The notes beneath the pieces are model-generated. The model was not told the DNA's origin and ran no database searches. It saw only the letters and a program-made list of their open reading frames with translations. A stretch of DNA of 64,000 bases from Isoptericola dokdonensis DS-3 (GTDB lineage Bacteria > Actinomycetota > Actinomycetes > Actinomycetales > Cellulomonadaceae): the NCBI RefSeq assembly GCF_001636295.1, contig NZ_CP014209.1, positions 1,364,001 to 1,428,000 on the forward strand. Reading direction: 5' to 3'. The position numbers and the translations under genes are program-made. Shown piece by piece: positions 8,132 to 17,132 of this stretch (the stretch's first letter is position 1; every line of letters starts with the position of its first letter).

Positions 8132-9934
8132 GTGCCCACCATCACGAAGGTCCTCGTCGCGAACCGCGGCGAGATCGCCGTCCGCATCGCCCGCGCCTGC
8201 GCCGACGCCGGCATCGCCTCGGTCGCGGTGTACGCCGACCCGGACCGCCAGGCCCTGCACGTCCAGCTGGCCGACGAGGCGTTCGCCCTGGAGGGCGTGC
8301 GCGCGGCCGACACCTACCTGGACGTGGCGAAGCTGCTCGACGTCGCCCGCCGGTCGGGCGCGGACGCCGTGCACCCGGGCTACGGGTTCCTGTCGGAGAA
8401 CGCGACGTTCGCGCAGGCGGTCATGGACGCGGGCCTGACGTGGATCGGCCCGCCCCCGGCGGCGATCGAGGCTCTCGGCGACAAGGTGAGCGCGCGGCAC
8501 ATCGCCGACCGTGCGGGCGCCCCGCTGGTCCCGGGCACGAAGGACCCCGTCGCGGACGCCGCCGAGGTGCGGGCGTTCGCCGCCGAGCACGGGCTGCCCG
8601 TCGCGATCAAGGCGGCGTTCGGCGGTGGCGGGCGCGGCCTGAAGGTGGCGCGCACCCACGACGAGATCGACGAGCTGTACGACTCCGCGGTCCGCGAGGC
8701 CGTGGCGGCGTTCGGTCGGGGCGAGTGCTTCGTCGAGCGGTACCTGGACAGGCCGCGCCACGTGGAGACGCAGTGCCTCGCCGACGCCCACGGCAACGTC
8801 GTGGTGGTCTCGACGCGCGACTGCTCGCTGCAGCGCCGTCACCAGAAGCTGGTCGAGGAGGCGCCCGCGCCGTTCCTCACGCCCGAGCAGAACGCCGAGC
8901 TGGACCGCGCCTCGAAGGCGATCCTGCGCGAGGCCGGCTACGTCGGGGCGGGCACCTGCGAGTTCCTGGTGGGCCTCGACGGCACCCTGTCGTTCCTCGA
9001 GGTCAACACCCGGCTCCAGGTGGAGCACCCGGTGACGGAGGAGGTCACGGGCATCGACCTGGTGCGCGAGCAGCTCCGCATCGCCGCGGGCGAGCCGCTC
9101 GGCTACGACGCCACCACGGTGCGGGGGCACTCGCTCGAGTTCCGCATCAACGGTGAGGACCCGGCCGCCGGGTTCCTGCCCGCACCGGGCACCATCTCGA
9201 CGCTGCGCTGGCCGTCCGGGCCGGGCGTGCGCGTCGACACGGGCGTGGTCGAGGGCGACGCCGTCTCGGGCATGTTCGACTCGATGATCGCCAAGCTGAT
9301 CGTCACGGGTGCGACGCGCACGCAGGCGGTCGAGCGGGCCCGCCGCGCCCTGCGCGAGCTGGAGGTCGCCGGCATCCCCACGGTCGTGCCGTTCCACCGG
9401 GCGGTGCTGGAGGCCGAGGCGTTCGTCCCGTCCGCGGGCGAGGACGCCACCACGTTCGGCGTGCACACCCGCTGGATCGAGACGGAGTTCACCGACGAGC
9501 TCGCCGCGCTGGCACCCGCCGCCCCGGCCGAGCCCGCCGTCGAGGACGAGCCCGAGTCCGCGCCGGAGCGCGTCGTCGTCGAGGTCGGCGGACGCCGCCT
9601 GGAGGTCGTGCTGCCCGCCGGGTTGGGCATGTCCCGTCCGCGTGCGGCGGGCGCCGCCCGGGGCGGACGCCGTCCGGTCCGGCGCAACGGGCGCGGGGGC
9701 GCCTCGGCGGCGAGCGGTGCGACGCTCGCCTCGCCCATGCAGGGCACCATCGTCAAGGTGGCGGTCGCCGAGGGCGACACCGTGGCCGAGGGCGATCTCG
9801 TCGTCGTGCTGGAGGCGATGAAGATGGAGCAGCCGCTGGTGGCGCACCGGGCCGGCGTCGTGCGCGGCCTGGCCCTGGAGCCGGGCGCGGGCGTCACCGC
9901 CGGCGCCGCGATCTGCGACATCGTCGACGCCTGA
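8132..9934 (+). CDS. accA: Acyl-CoA carboxylase alpha subunit: biotin carboxylase plus BCCP
   Basis: The 600-residue protein carboxylates its own biotin using ATP and bicarbonate and hands it to AccD. The N-terminal domain begins [16 protein letters not shown]. The ATP-grasp glycine loop is at about 164-169, and [14 protein letters not shown] marks the catalytic core. A linker (about 470-530) leads to the biotinyl domain with EAMKME, where Lys564 is the biotin site. The start is GTG 8132, five bases after TACGGT (8121-8126), so probably leaderless. It is the alpha partner of AccD (1363) and AccE (3500) and the substrate of BirA (372). A strong hairpin terminator follows at 9952. Confidence 0.96.
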   Translation: MPTITKVLVANRGEIAVRIARACADAGIASVAVYADPDRQALHVQLADEAFALEGVRAADTYLDVAKLLDVARRSGADAVHPGYGFLSENATFAQAVMDAGLTWIGPPPAAIEALGDKVSARHIADRAGAPLVPGTKDPVADAAEVRAFAAEHGLPVAIKAAFGGGGRGLKVARTHDEIDELYDSAVREAVAAFGRGECFVERYLDRPRHVETQCLADAHGNVVVVSTRDCSLQRRHQKLVEEAPAPFLTPEQNAELDRASKAILREAGYVGAGTCEFLVGLDGTLSFLEVNTRLQVEHPVTEEVTGIDLVREQLRIAAGEPLGYDATTVRGHSLEFRINGEDPAAGFLPAPGTISTLRWPSGPGVRVDTGVVEGDAVSGMFDSMIAKLIVTGATRTQAVERARRALRELEVAGIPTVVPFHRAVLEAEAFVPSAGEDATTFGVHTRWIETEFTDELAALAPAAPAEPAVEDEPESAPERVVVEVGGRRLEVVLPAGLGMSRPRAAGAARGGRRPVRRNGRGGASAASGATLASPMQGTIVKVAVAEGDTVAEGDLVVVLEAMKMEQPLVAHRAGVVRGLALEPGAGVTAGAAICDIVDA

Positions 9935-9951
9935 CCGGGCTCGTCCCGCAC

Positions 9952-9991
9952 GAGAGGGCCGCCCTGCCGCGTTCGGCAGGACGGCCCTCTC
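9952..9991. terminator. Bidirectional hairpin terminator between accA and the MFS gene
   Basis: 18-bp arms (9952-9969 and 9974-9991) with one mismatch and a CGTT loop, lying between two convergent genes (stops at 9934 and 10017). Confidence 0.8.
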
Positions 9992-10016
9992 GCCTTCCGG
10001 GGACGTGCCGACGGCT

Positions 10017-11375
10017 TCAGCCGGTCGTGGTCCCGGACGTCGGCACCACGTCGCCGGCCCCCGCGTCCGCGTCCGCGTCCGCGTCGGCCACCGGACGCGA
10101 GACCGCGGCCAGGGACCGCCGGGCGGACGGGATCGCGAGGACGACGAGCACGAACGCGGTGAGCAGCGCACCGGCGAGCACGAGCAGGCTCTCGACCGAG
10201 TACCGGTCGGCGAGCGGCCCGAAGGCGACCATGCTGAGCGGCATCGCCACGGTCATGACGATGCCGACGAACCCGAAGACGCGGCCCTGCATCTCCGGCT
10301 CCACGGTCTCCTGGAGGATCGCCATGGCGGGCGCCGACATCAGCGTGAACGACGTGCCGACCAGCAGGCCGAGGACGAAGAACACCCACATGTTGGTGGC
10401 CAGCCCCAGCCCGGCGGTGAACACGCCCGCGGAGAGCACGACCCCGACGATGAGTCCCATCCGGTTGGTCACGCGCGGCCCGACCGCCGCCATCGCGATC
10501 CCGCCGAGCAGCATCCCGACGGCCCAGAAGATCTCGTTCGCGGTGAGCTTCCAGACCTCGTCCCCGAACGTGCGGGTCACCATCAGCGGCGTGAGGTAGG
10601 ACGGCGCCCCGACGAGCACCATGGTCACGGCGAACACGGTCATCAGCCACTTCACGGGGCCGTGGGAGCGGATGTACCGCACGCCCGCGGCGAGGTCGCC
10701 GAAGTAGCTCGGCGGCGCCGCGGCGTCGGCGCGCACCAGCCGGGGCACCCGGACGGCCAGGAGCAGCCCGACGCCGATCAGCGCGGTGACGACGTCGATG
10801 AAGAACACCGCGACGATGTCGAAGTTCGCGTAGATCGCGGCCGCGACCACCGGGGCGAGCAGCATCATCCCGGACTGGATGGTCTGGTTGACGCCGTTGA
10901 CGCGGATGAGCTGCGAGGCGGGCACGATCTGCGGGATCATCGCGCTCACCGCCGGGGTCTGGATGCCCGCGAAGGTGGAGCGGACCGCCAGCGCCGCGTA
11001 GATGACCCACAGGTCGTCGACGCCGGACACCATGAGCAGCGCGAGGGCGAGCGTCGCGACCGCGATGGCGGAGTCCGCGCCGATGATGAGGAGCTTGCGG
11101 TGGTGCCGGTCGGCCCACACGCCGCCGAAGATCGAGACGAACGCCTGCGGCAGCATGCCGAACACGATGCTCAGCATGAGTACCGACCCGGACTGCGTGG
11201 TGATGGTCAGGTGCCACATGACGGCGTACTGGACGAGCATCGAGCCCAGCAGGGACACCGTCTGGCCGGTGAGGAAGACCGAGACGTTCCGCACCCACCC
11301 GGGGTGCTCAGCACCGTCGGTCGGGGCGGGCGGCTCGGCGGGGGCGGGCGGCTCGGCGGGGGCGGGTCCGGTCAT
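10017..11375 (-). CDS. MFS transporter (drug-efflux type)
   Basis: A 452-residue major facilitator protein with about twelve hydrophobic segments. The MFS loop motif appears as GVWADRHHRKLLIIGAD after TM2. Lineage features (long TM3-TM4, GLLVGTSFTLMSAPAMAILQE) resemble MFS_3 or macrolide-efflux proteins. The N-terminus has an 18-bp-repeat-coded AEPPAP stretch. The C-terminus ends in an Asp-Ala run (ADADADADAGAG) coded by a tandem hexanucleotide at about 10061-10087. ATG 11375 was chosen because translation further upstream would run antisense through the NUDIX gene. The substrate is unknown. It is divergent from the NUDIX gene at 11466. Confidence 0.9.
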   Translation of the reverse strand: MTGPAPAEPPAPAEPPAPTDGAEHPGWVRNVSVFLTGQTVSLLGSMLVQYAVMWHLTITTQSGSVLMLSIVFGMLPQAFVSIFGGVWADRHHRKLLIIGADSAIAVATLALALLMVSGVDDLWVIYAALAVRSTFAGIQTPAVSAMIPQIVPASQLIRVNGVNQTIQSGMMLLAPVVAAAIYANFDIVAVFFIDVVTALIGVGLLLAVRVPRLVRADAAAPPSYFGDLAAGVRYIRSHGPVKWLMTVFAVTMVLVGAPSYLTPLMVTRTFGDEVWKLTANEIFWAVGMLLGGIAMAAVGPRVTNRMGLIVGVVLSAGVFTAGLGLATNMWVFFVLGLLVGTSFTLMSAPAMAILQETVEPEMQGRVFGFVGIVMTVAMPLSMVAFGPLADRYSVESLLVLAGALLTAFVLVVLAIPSARRSLAAVSRPVADADADADAGAGDVVPTSGTTTG

Positions 11376-11465
11376 GGCGGTGCTCTCTCGTCCTGGTGGG
11401 GCGTGACGTCGTGGTGCGCCAGGTGGCGCGGGCGGTGCGCCTACTCTCGCCGGTAGCCTGGCCGG

Positions 11466-11984
11466 GTGCCAAGTCCAATTCCGCCCCGGGACGCGCCGCA
11501 CCGGCACGCCGGTGACGGCTGGGTGGAGTGCGGCGACCACCGGCACTGGGGCCTGCACGGTGCGGCAGGGCTGTTCCTCGTCCGCCGGGAGACCGCGGTC
11601 GACGGCGTGCGGCGGGTGACCGACGTCGTGCTGCAGCACCGGGCGGTCTGGTCGCACGAGGGCGGCACCTGGGGGATCCCGGGCGGCGCCGTCGCGCCCG
11701 ACGAGTCCGCGGAGGCGGGCGCGCTGCGCGAGGCCGGCGAGGAGGCGGGCGTCGACCCGGCAGCGGTGCGGGTCCTCGGCGAGCACCTGCTGGACCACGG
11801 CCCCTGGTCGTACACGACGGTCGTCGCGGAGGTCGCGCCGGGCGCCCGGGTGGACCCGGCGGCCACGGACGCGGAGAGCATCGCGGTGCGCTGGGTGCCG
11901 GTCGATGAGGTCCCCGCGCTGCCCCTGCACCCCGCGTTCGCGGCCGCCGTCGCGGACCTGCTCGCGGTGGCGTCCACGGCCTGA
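11466..11984 (+). CDS. NUDIX hydrolase
   Basis: A 172-residue hydrolase of nucleoside-diphosphate-linked compounds. The Nudix box is complete at about 73-96: the Gly-x5-Glu-x7-REUxEExGU pattern is met by GGAVAPDES followed by ALREAGEEAGV. The fold appears MutT-like, starting with a WGLHGAAGLFLVRR strand. The start GTG 11466 follows TAGCCT (11454-11459) by six bases, indicating leaderless expression. It converges on lpdA, with only 26 bases between stops. The natural substrate cannot be inferred. Confidence 0.92.
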   Translation: MPSPIPPRDAPHRHAGDGWVECGDHRHWGLHGAAGLFLVRRETAVDGVRRVTDVVLQHRAVWSHEGGTWGIPGGAVAPDESAEAGALREAGEEAGVDPAAVRVLGEHLLDHGPWSYTTVVAEVAPGARVDPAATDAESIAVRWVPVDEVPALPLHPAFAAAVADLLAVASTA

Positions 11985-12010
11985 ACCCGCTCGGGCGGGC
12001 CGCCGGGACG

Positions 12011-13465
12011 TCAGCGGGGCTGCACCTGCCCGTGCAGCACGCGCGCCGCCTCACCGATGGTGCCGGTGAGCGACGGGTACACGGTGAACGCCTCGGACAC
12101 GTCGTCCACGGTGAGGCGGTGCGACACCGCGAGGGTCACCGGGAAGATGAGCTCGCTGGCGCGCGGCCCGACGACGACCCCGCCGAGCACCACGCCGGCC
12201 TCGGGGTGCGCGAACAGCTTGACGAACCCGTCGCGCACGCCGTGCATCTTGGCGCGCGGGTTGCGGGCGAGCGGCAGGGTCGTGGTGACGTAGCGGGAGC
12301 CCTGCGCCCGCAGGCGCTGCTCGGAGTAGCCGACGGTCGCGATCTCGGGCGCGGTGAAGATGTTCGCCGCGACGTTGCCGAGGTGCAGGGGCGCCACGGC
12401 GTCGCCGAGAGCGTGCGCCATCGCGACGCGTCCCTGGGTCGCCGCGACCGACGCGAGCGGCAGCACCCCCGTGCAGTCGCCGGCCGCGTACACGCCGCGC
12501 ACCGACGTCCGCGACACCTTGTCGACGGCGATGTGGCCCGAGTCCGTGAGGCGGACGCCCGCCTCCTCCAGGCCGATGCCCGCGGTGTTCGGCACGCCGC
12601 CGACCGCGACGAGGACGTGCGTGCCCTCGACCGTGCGCCCGTCGGTGAGCGTCACGACGACGCCGTCGGCGGTGCGCTCGGCCGACGCGGCGCGGGAGCG
12701 GGACATGACGGTCATGCCGCGCGCCCGGAAGACGCCCTCCAGGAGCTCGGCGGCGTCCTCGTCCTCGCCCGGCAGCACGCGGTCGCGCGAGGAGACGAGC
12801 ACGACGTCCGACCCGAGCGCCAGGTACGCGCCCGCGAACTCCGCGCCGGTCACTCCCGACCCGACGACGATCAGCCGCTCCGGCAGCTCGTCCAGGTCGT
12901 AGAGCTGGGTCCAGGTGAGGATGCGCTCGCCGTCGGGCTCCGCCGTCGCCAGGGTGCGCGGGGTGGCACCCGTCGCGACGAGCACGATGTCGGCGTCGAG
13001 CTCGACGTCCGGTCCGCCGTCGGACGGCGACGCCACGACCCGTCCGGGTCCGTCGAGTCGACCCGCGCCGTCCACGACCGTGACGCCCTCGCGCTCCAGG
13101 CGGGCGCGGATGTCGGCCGACTGCGCGGCCGCGAGCGCCAGCACGCGCGTGTTGACGGCCTCGAGGTCGACGAGCTCGCGGCGGGCCCTCTGACCGTCGG
13201 CCGGGGAGACGGGCGCGACGCCGGTGCGGATGCCGAGCTCGGGCGCGGACTCGGCGATCGTCAGCCACTCGGCGGTCGCGATGAGCGTCTTGGACGGCAC
13301 GACGTCGGTCAGGACCGCCGCGCCGCCGAGCCCGGCCCGCTCCACGACGGTGACGGTCGCGCCGGCGCGCCGCGCCACCAGCGCGGCCTCGTACCCGCCG
13401 GGCCCGCCACCGAGGACGACGACGCTCTGGTTGGGACCGGCGAAGGATGCGTTCTGATCGGGCAC
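12011..13465 (-). CDS. lpdA: NAD(P)H-quinone dehydrogenase, LpdA type
   Basis: A 484-residue two-dinucleotide-binding flavoprotein: VLGGGPGGYEAALVARRAGA near the N-terminus binds FAD, VVGSGVTGAEFAGAY in the middle binds NAD(P)H, and GVYAAGDCTG is the second FAD motif. At the place where lipoamide dehydrogenases carry CxxxxC, this protein has GLGGAAVLTDVVPSK with no cysteine. It therefore cannot be a disulfide reductase. This matches LpdA (Rv3303c), a flavoprotein quinone reductase. GTG 13465 is preceded by CACAAT and six bases, a plausible -10. It is divergent from deoD. Confidence 0.9.
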   Translation of the reverse strand: MPDQNASFAGPNQSVVVLGGGPGGYEAALVARRAGATVTVVERAGLGGAAVLTDVVPSKTLIATAEWLTIAESAPELGIRTGVAPVSPADGQRARRELVDLEAVNTRVLALAAAQSADIRARLEREGVTVVDGAGRLDGPGRVVASPSDGGPDVELDADIVLVATGATPRTLATAEPDGERILTWTQLYDLDELPERLIVVGSGVTGAEFAGAYLALGSDVVLVSSRDRVLPGEDEDAAELLEGVFRARGMTVMSRSRAASAERTADGVVVTLTDGRTVEGTHVLVAVGGVPNTAGIGLEEAGVRLTDSGHIAVDKVSRTSVRGVYAAGDCTGVLPLASVAATQGRVAMAHALGDAVAPLHLGNVAANIFTAPEIATVGYSEQRLRAQGSRYVTTTLPLARNPRAKMHGVRDGFVKLFAHPEAGVVLGGVVVGPRASELIFPVTLAVSHRLTVDDVSEAFTVYPSLTGTIGEAARVLHGQVQPR

Positions 13466-13519
13466 GCGCCCATTGTGGCAGCCCCGGCAGGTGGCCGCGG
13501 GCGGAGATAGTCTCGGCCC

Positions 13520-14371
13520 ATGAGCACCGACGCCCCCTCGACCCTCGATCTCGACGACCCCGCGACGGACCCCTTCGACGTCGCCCGCGCCGCCGCGGAC
13601 CACATCGCCACCGCCACCGGGGTGTCCGGCCACGACGTGGCCCTCGTCCTCGGATCCGGCTGGGGAGGTGCCGCCGAGCTGGTCGGCGAGGTCGTCGCGG
13701 AGATCCCCACGCACGAGATCCCGGGCTTCTCGCGGGCGTCGGTGGAGGGTCACCGGTCGACGACCCGCTCGATCCGCGTGGAGCGGCCCGACGGCTCCAC
13801 CCGCCACGCGCTGGTCATCGGCAGCCGCACCCACCTCTACGAGGGCAAGGGTGTGCGCCGGGTGGCGCACGGCGTGCGCACGGCCGCCGCGACGGGCTGC
13901 AGCGCCGTCGTCCTGACGAACGGCTGTGGTGGACTCCACATCTCGTGGCGTCCCGGCCAGCCGGTGCTGCTCAAGGACCACATCAACCTGACGGCCACCT
14001 CCCCGCTGGAGGGTGCGACGTTCGTCGACCTGACCGACCTGTACTCCCCGCGGCTGCGCGACGTCGCCCGCTCCGTCGACCCCGAGCTCCCGGAGGGCGT
14101 GTACGCCCAGTTCCCCGGCCCGCACTACGAGACGCCGGCCGAGGTGAAGATGGCCGGGATCATGGGCGCCGACCTGGTCGGCATGTCCACCACGCTGGAG
14201 GCCGTCGCGGCGCGGCACTGCGGCATGGAGGTCCTCGGGATCTCGCTGGTGACGAACCTGGCGGCCGGGATCAGCCCGGAGCCGCTGTCGCACGCCGAGG
14301 TGCTCGAGGCGGGCCAGGCCGCCGGCCCGCGCATCAGCGAGCTGCTCGCCCGGATCGTCCGGGCGATCTGA
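13520..14371 (+). CDS. deoD: Purine-nucleoside phosphorylase
   Basis: The 283-residue enzyme cleaves purine (deoxy)nucleosides with phosphate to base and (deoxy)ribose-1-phosphate. It is the trimeric class: LGSGWGG phosphate loop (residues 45-51), the SRTHLYEGKG region, FPGPHYETPAE with the catalytic Glu region, and VGMSTTLEAVAARH plus SLVTNLAAG near the base-binding Asn. The symbol punA would be equally apt. The start ATG 13520 lies six bases after TAGTCT (13508-13513), leaderless. The mutase gene begins 10 bases downstream and can process the ribose-1-phosphate produced. Confidence 0.95.
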   Translation: MSTDAPSTLDLDDPATDPFDVARAAADHIATATGVSGHDVALVLGSGWGGAAELVGEVVAEIPTHEIPGFSRASVEGHRSTTRSIRVERPDGSTRHALVIGSRTHLYEGKGVRRVAHGVRTAAATGCSAVVLTNGCGGLHISWRPGQPVLLKDHINLTATSPLEGATFVDLTDLYSPRLRDVARSVDPELPEGVYAQFPGPHYETPAEVKMAGIMGADLVGMSTTLEAVAARHCGMEVLGISLVTNLAAGISPEPLSHAEVLEAGQAAGPRISELLARIVRAI

Positions 14372-14381
14372 GGGAGGCACG

Positions 14382-16148
14382 ATGGCCGAGTCCATGGAGT
14401 CCCTGCTGGCGCGCGTCGAGACGTGGATCCGGCACGACGTCGACGACGGTGACGCGGACGAGCTCACCCGGCTCGTGGAGCGCGCGACCGCCGACGACGG
14501 CACGCGGTTCCCGCGGTCCCTCGCGGAGCTGCGGGACCGGTTCGACGGCACCCTGGAGTTCGGCACGGCCGGGCTGCGCGGGGCGATGGCCGCCGGGCCG
14601 AACCGGATGAACCGTGCCGTGGTGACCCGTGCGGCGGCAGGTCTCGGCGCGTACCTGACCGACACGCTCGGTCCGGGTTCGGGCCCGCGCGTCGTCATCG
14701 GCTACGACGCCCGGCACCGGTCGTCGGACTTCGCGCACGACACCGCGGCGGTCCTCGCGGCGGCCGGTGCGGAGGTGCTGCTGCTGCCCGCGCCGCTGCC
14801 CACCCCCGTGCTGGCGTTCGCCGTCCGGAGGCTCGACGCGGACGCGGGGGTCATGGTCACGGCGAGCCACAACCCGGCGGCCGACAACGGCTACAAGGTG
14901 TACCTGGGCGGCCGGGTGGTCGCCGACGACGGGCAGGGCGCGCAGATCGTGCCCCCGCACGACGCCGGGATCGCCGAGCGGATCGCCGCCGTCGGGCCCG
15001 CCGACTCGGTGCCGCGCGCCGAGGGCGGGTGGGCGGTGCTGGACCGGGACGTCGTGGAGGCCTATCTCACCTCGCTGGTGCCGCTGCGCACGGCGGGCGC
15101 GGACGCCGCGGCCGCCCTGCGGGTCGTCACGACGTCGCTGCACGGCGTGGGCGGCCGGGTGCTGGCCCGGGCGTTGGCCGACGCCGGGTTCACGCACGTC
15201 GCCCCGGTCGAGGAGCAGGCGGCACCCGATCCCGACTTCCCGTCGGTGGCGTTCCCCAACCCGGAGGAGACCGGGGCGATCGACCTCGCGCTCGGGCTGG
15301 CGCAGGACTGGGGGGCCGACGTCGTCATCGCGAACGACCCGGACGCCGACCGGTGCGCGGTGGCCGTGCGCGACGTGACGCTCGGGACGCACCTGGGCGT
15401 CGAGACGGCGCGGTCGAGCGGGTGGCGGATGCTGCACGGCGACGAGGTCGGCATGCTGCTCGGCGCGGAGGCCGTCGCCGGGGCGGTCGCCCGCCCGGGC
15501 ACGACGGTCGCGAGCTCGGTGGTGTCGTCGCGGGCGCTCGGCCGGATCGCGGCCGACGCCGGCGTGGAGCACGTCACGACGCTGACGGGCTTCAAGTGGA
15601 TCTCCCGCACGCCGGGCCTCGTGTTCGGCTACGAGGAGGCGCTCGGCTACTGCGTGGACCCGGCGAGCGTGCGCGACAAGGACGGCATCAGCGCCGCCGT
15701 CGTCGTCGCCGGGCTCGCCGCGCGCCTCAAGGCGGACGGTCGCACGCTGGTGGACGCGCTCGACGACGTCGCCCGCGCGCACGGGTTGTACGTCACCGAC
15801 CAGCTCTCGGCCCGGTTCGACGACCTGGAGCAGATCCCCGCGACCATGGCGCGCCTGCGCTCCGCTCCCCCGGCGACGCTGGGCGGATCGACCGTGCACA
15901 CCGTCGTGGACCTCGCCGACGGCTACGACGGTCTGCCGCCCACCGACGGCATGCTGCTGCTGGCCGAGGACCACACCCGCGTGATCGTGCGCCCGTCCGG
16001 CACCGAGCCGAAGGTGAAGTGCTACCTGGAGGTCGTCACCCCGGTGGCGGTCGACGCGTCCGCCCTGGACGTCGGGCACGCCCGGGTCGCCGCGCGCGAG
16101 CGGCTCGTGGCCCTGAAGAAGGAGCTCACCGCGGCGCTCGGCCTCTGA
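14382..16148 (+). CDS. Phospho-sugar mutase (phosphopento/phosphoglucomutase family)
   Basis: A 588-residue alpha-D-phosphohexomutase superfamily enzyme. The phosphoserine loop is TASHNP with Ser162. The metal site is NDPDADR (318-324), the sugar-binding loop is GYEEALGY, and the phosphate-binding RPSGTEPKVKCYLE is near the C-terminus. It is immediately downstream of deoD with a Shine-Dalgarno sequence (GAGGGAGG) before ATG 14382. A role converting ribose- or deoxyribose-1-phosphate to the 5-phosphate for nucleoside salvage is likely, although glucose or mannose phosphate could also be used. The Mycobacterium neighbour of deoD is called pmmB. Confidence 0.9.
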   Translation: MAESMESLLARVETWIRHDVDDGDADELTRLVERATADDGTRFPRSLAELRDRFDGTLEFGTAGLRGAMAAGPNRMNRAVVTRAAAGLGAYLTDTLGPGSGPRVVIGYDARHRSSDFAHDTAAVLAAAGAEVLLLPAPLPTPVLAFAVRRLDADAGVMVTASHNPAADNGYKVYLGGRVVADDGQGAQIVPPHDAGIAERIAAVGPADSVPRAEGGWAVLDRDVVEAYLTSLVPLRTAGADAAAALRVVTTSLHGVGGRVLARALADAGFTHVAPVEEQAAPDPDFPSVAFPNPEETGAIDLALGLAQDWGADVVIANDPDADRCAVAVRDVTLGTHLGVETARSSGWRMLHGDEVGMLLGAEAVAGAVARPGTTVASSVVSSRALGRIAADAGVEHVTTLTGFKWISRTPGLVFGYEEALGYCVDPASVRDKDGISAAVVVAGLAARLKADGRTLVDALDDVARAHGLYVTDQLSARFDDLEQIPATMARLRSAPPATLGGSTVHTVVDLADGYDGLPPTDGMLLLAEDHTRVIVRPSGTEPKVKCYLEVVTPVAVDASALDVGHARVAARERLVALKKELTAALGL

Positions 16149-16172
16149 CTGGTCGCCACACTCCCTGGGGTG

Positions 16173-16238
16173 GCAACGAGCGTGCAGACCTGGTACCTCA
16201 TCCGGCGCGATGAGGTACCAAGTCTGCACGCTCGTTGC
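16173..16238. repeat. 29-bp near-perfect palindromic element between convergent genes
   Basis: Arms 16173-16201 and 16210-16238 with one mismatch and an 8-base loop. The outer word is ACGAGCGTGCAGAC and the inner part is GGTACCTCAT. It lies between the mutase stop (16148) and the convergent siderophore gene stop (16255), so it may terminate both. The ACGAGCGT beginning is shared with the element at 4334. Confidence 0.75.
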
Positions 16239-16254
16239 ATACCCGGGGGCGGTG

Positions 16255-17061
16255 TCAGAGGGTCGCGTCGTCCTGCTCGACGGCGGCGTTCCAGTCCCGC
16301 TTGGCGGCCCGCCACGCCTCGTCGTCGTGGCCGAGCCGCCAGTAGCCCGAGGCCGACAGCCGGTCGGTGCCGACCGCGAGCTCGGCGCGCGCCCAGCGGC
16401 GCAGGGCGCGCACGCACCCGGCCTCGCCGTGCAGGAAGGCGTGCGGGACGCCGTCCGGCAGGTCGCCCGCGGCGTGCGCGGCCCGCACGGCGTCCTCGAG
16501 CCGGACCGTCCCCCGGTGGACCCAGACGAGCGTGAGGTCGGCGGCGGTGGTGAGCGGCTGCTCGTCGGCGGACCCGGGCACCTCGACGAACGCCACGGCG
16601 CGGGCCCCCGCGGGCAGCGCCTCGACCGCGGCGGCGATCGCCGGCAGGGCGGAGTCGTCGCCCACCAGCAGGTGCCACGGCGCCGTCGGGTCCGGCGCGT
16701 ACCCGCCGCCCGGTCCCAGGAACGTGACCTCCTCGCCGGGCTGCACGCGGGCCGCCCACGGACCGCCCAGCCCGACGTCGCCGTGCACGACGAGGTCGAG
16801 GTCCCACCCGTCGTCGCGCACCGCGCGGATCGTGTAGGTCCGCACCACGGGGCGGGCACCCTCGACCGGCGGCGGGCCCAGGACGAGCTTGACGTACCGG
16901 TCGGTGTGCTCGGTGACGTCGAGCGCGGCGAGCGCGGGCCCGGCGATGGTCACCCGCACCATGTGCTCGGTGAGCCACCGCACGGCGGTGACCGTCGCGC
17001 GGTGGGGGGTGCCGCGCCGGGGCGGTCCGGGGCGGTCGGTCGTCTGCGTCGAGGTGTCCAT
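16255..17061 (-). CDS. Siderophore-interacting protein (ferric-siderophore reductase)
   Basis: A 268-residue SIP-family flavoprotein that reduces ferric siderophores in the cytoplasm. The FAD-binding motif is VVRTYTIR (residues about 72-79). A phosphate-binding HGDVGLGGPWAARV and GPGGGYAP segment follows, then an NAD(P)H domain (about 130-268) ending SGYWRLGHDDEAWRAAKRDW, a typical SIP end. ATG 17061 is preceded at eight bases by TAGGCT, and a DtxR/IdeR-type iron box covers that -10 (17063-17081), so iron repression is expected. No siderophore-uptake genes are adjacent; the neighbouring ABC pair is transcribed separately and shows no iron-uptake signature. Confidence 0.92.
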   Translation of the reverse strand: MDTSTQTTDRPGPPRRGTPHRATVTAVRWLTEHMVRVTIAGPALAALDVTEHTDRYVKLVLGPPPVEGARPVVRTYTIRAVRDDGWDLDLVVHGDVGLGGPWAARVQPGEEVTFLGPGGGYAPDPTAPWHLLVGDDSALPAIAAAVEALPAGARAVAFVEVPGSADEQPLTTAADLTLVWVHRGTVRLEDAVRAAHAAGDLPDGVPHAFLHGEAGCVRALRRWARAELAVGTDRLSASGYWRLGHDDEAWRAAKRDWNAAVEQDDATL

Positions 17062-17062
17062 C

Positions 17063-17081
17063 ACAGGTGAGCCTAACCTCC
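17063..17081 (-). promoter_or_regulatory. IdeR/DtxR-type iron box overlapping a -10 element
   Basis: On the minus strand GGAGGTTAGGCTCACCTGT matches about 14-15 of 19 positions of the known DtxR/IdeR consensus TWAGGTTAGSCTAACCTWA. The TAGGCT inside it (17070-17075) is the apparent -10 box of the leaderless siderophore gene, so repressor binding would block RNA polymerase directly. Confidence 0.75.
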
Positions 17082-17132
17082 GGCCCGGTCCCGTCGTCAG
17101 GAGACCTGCATCACACGGGGGCCGAGCCCTGC

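Noticed and set aside
10061-10087. Hexanucleotide repeat at the end of the MFS gene as a phase-variation switch
   Set aside because: The unit is six bases, so slippage does not change the frame. It only alters the Asp-Ala tail length.
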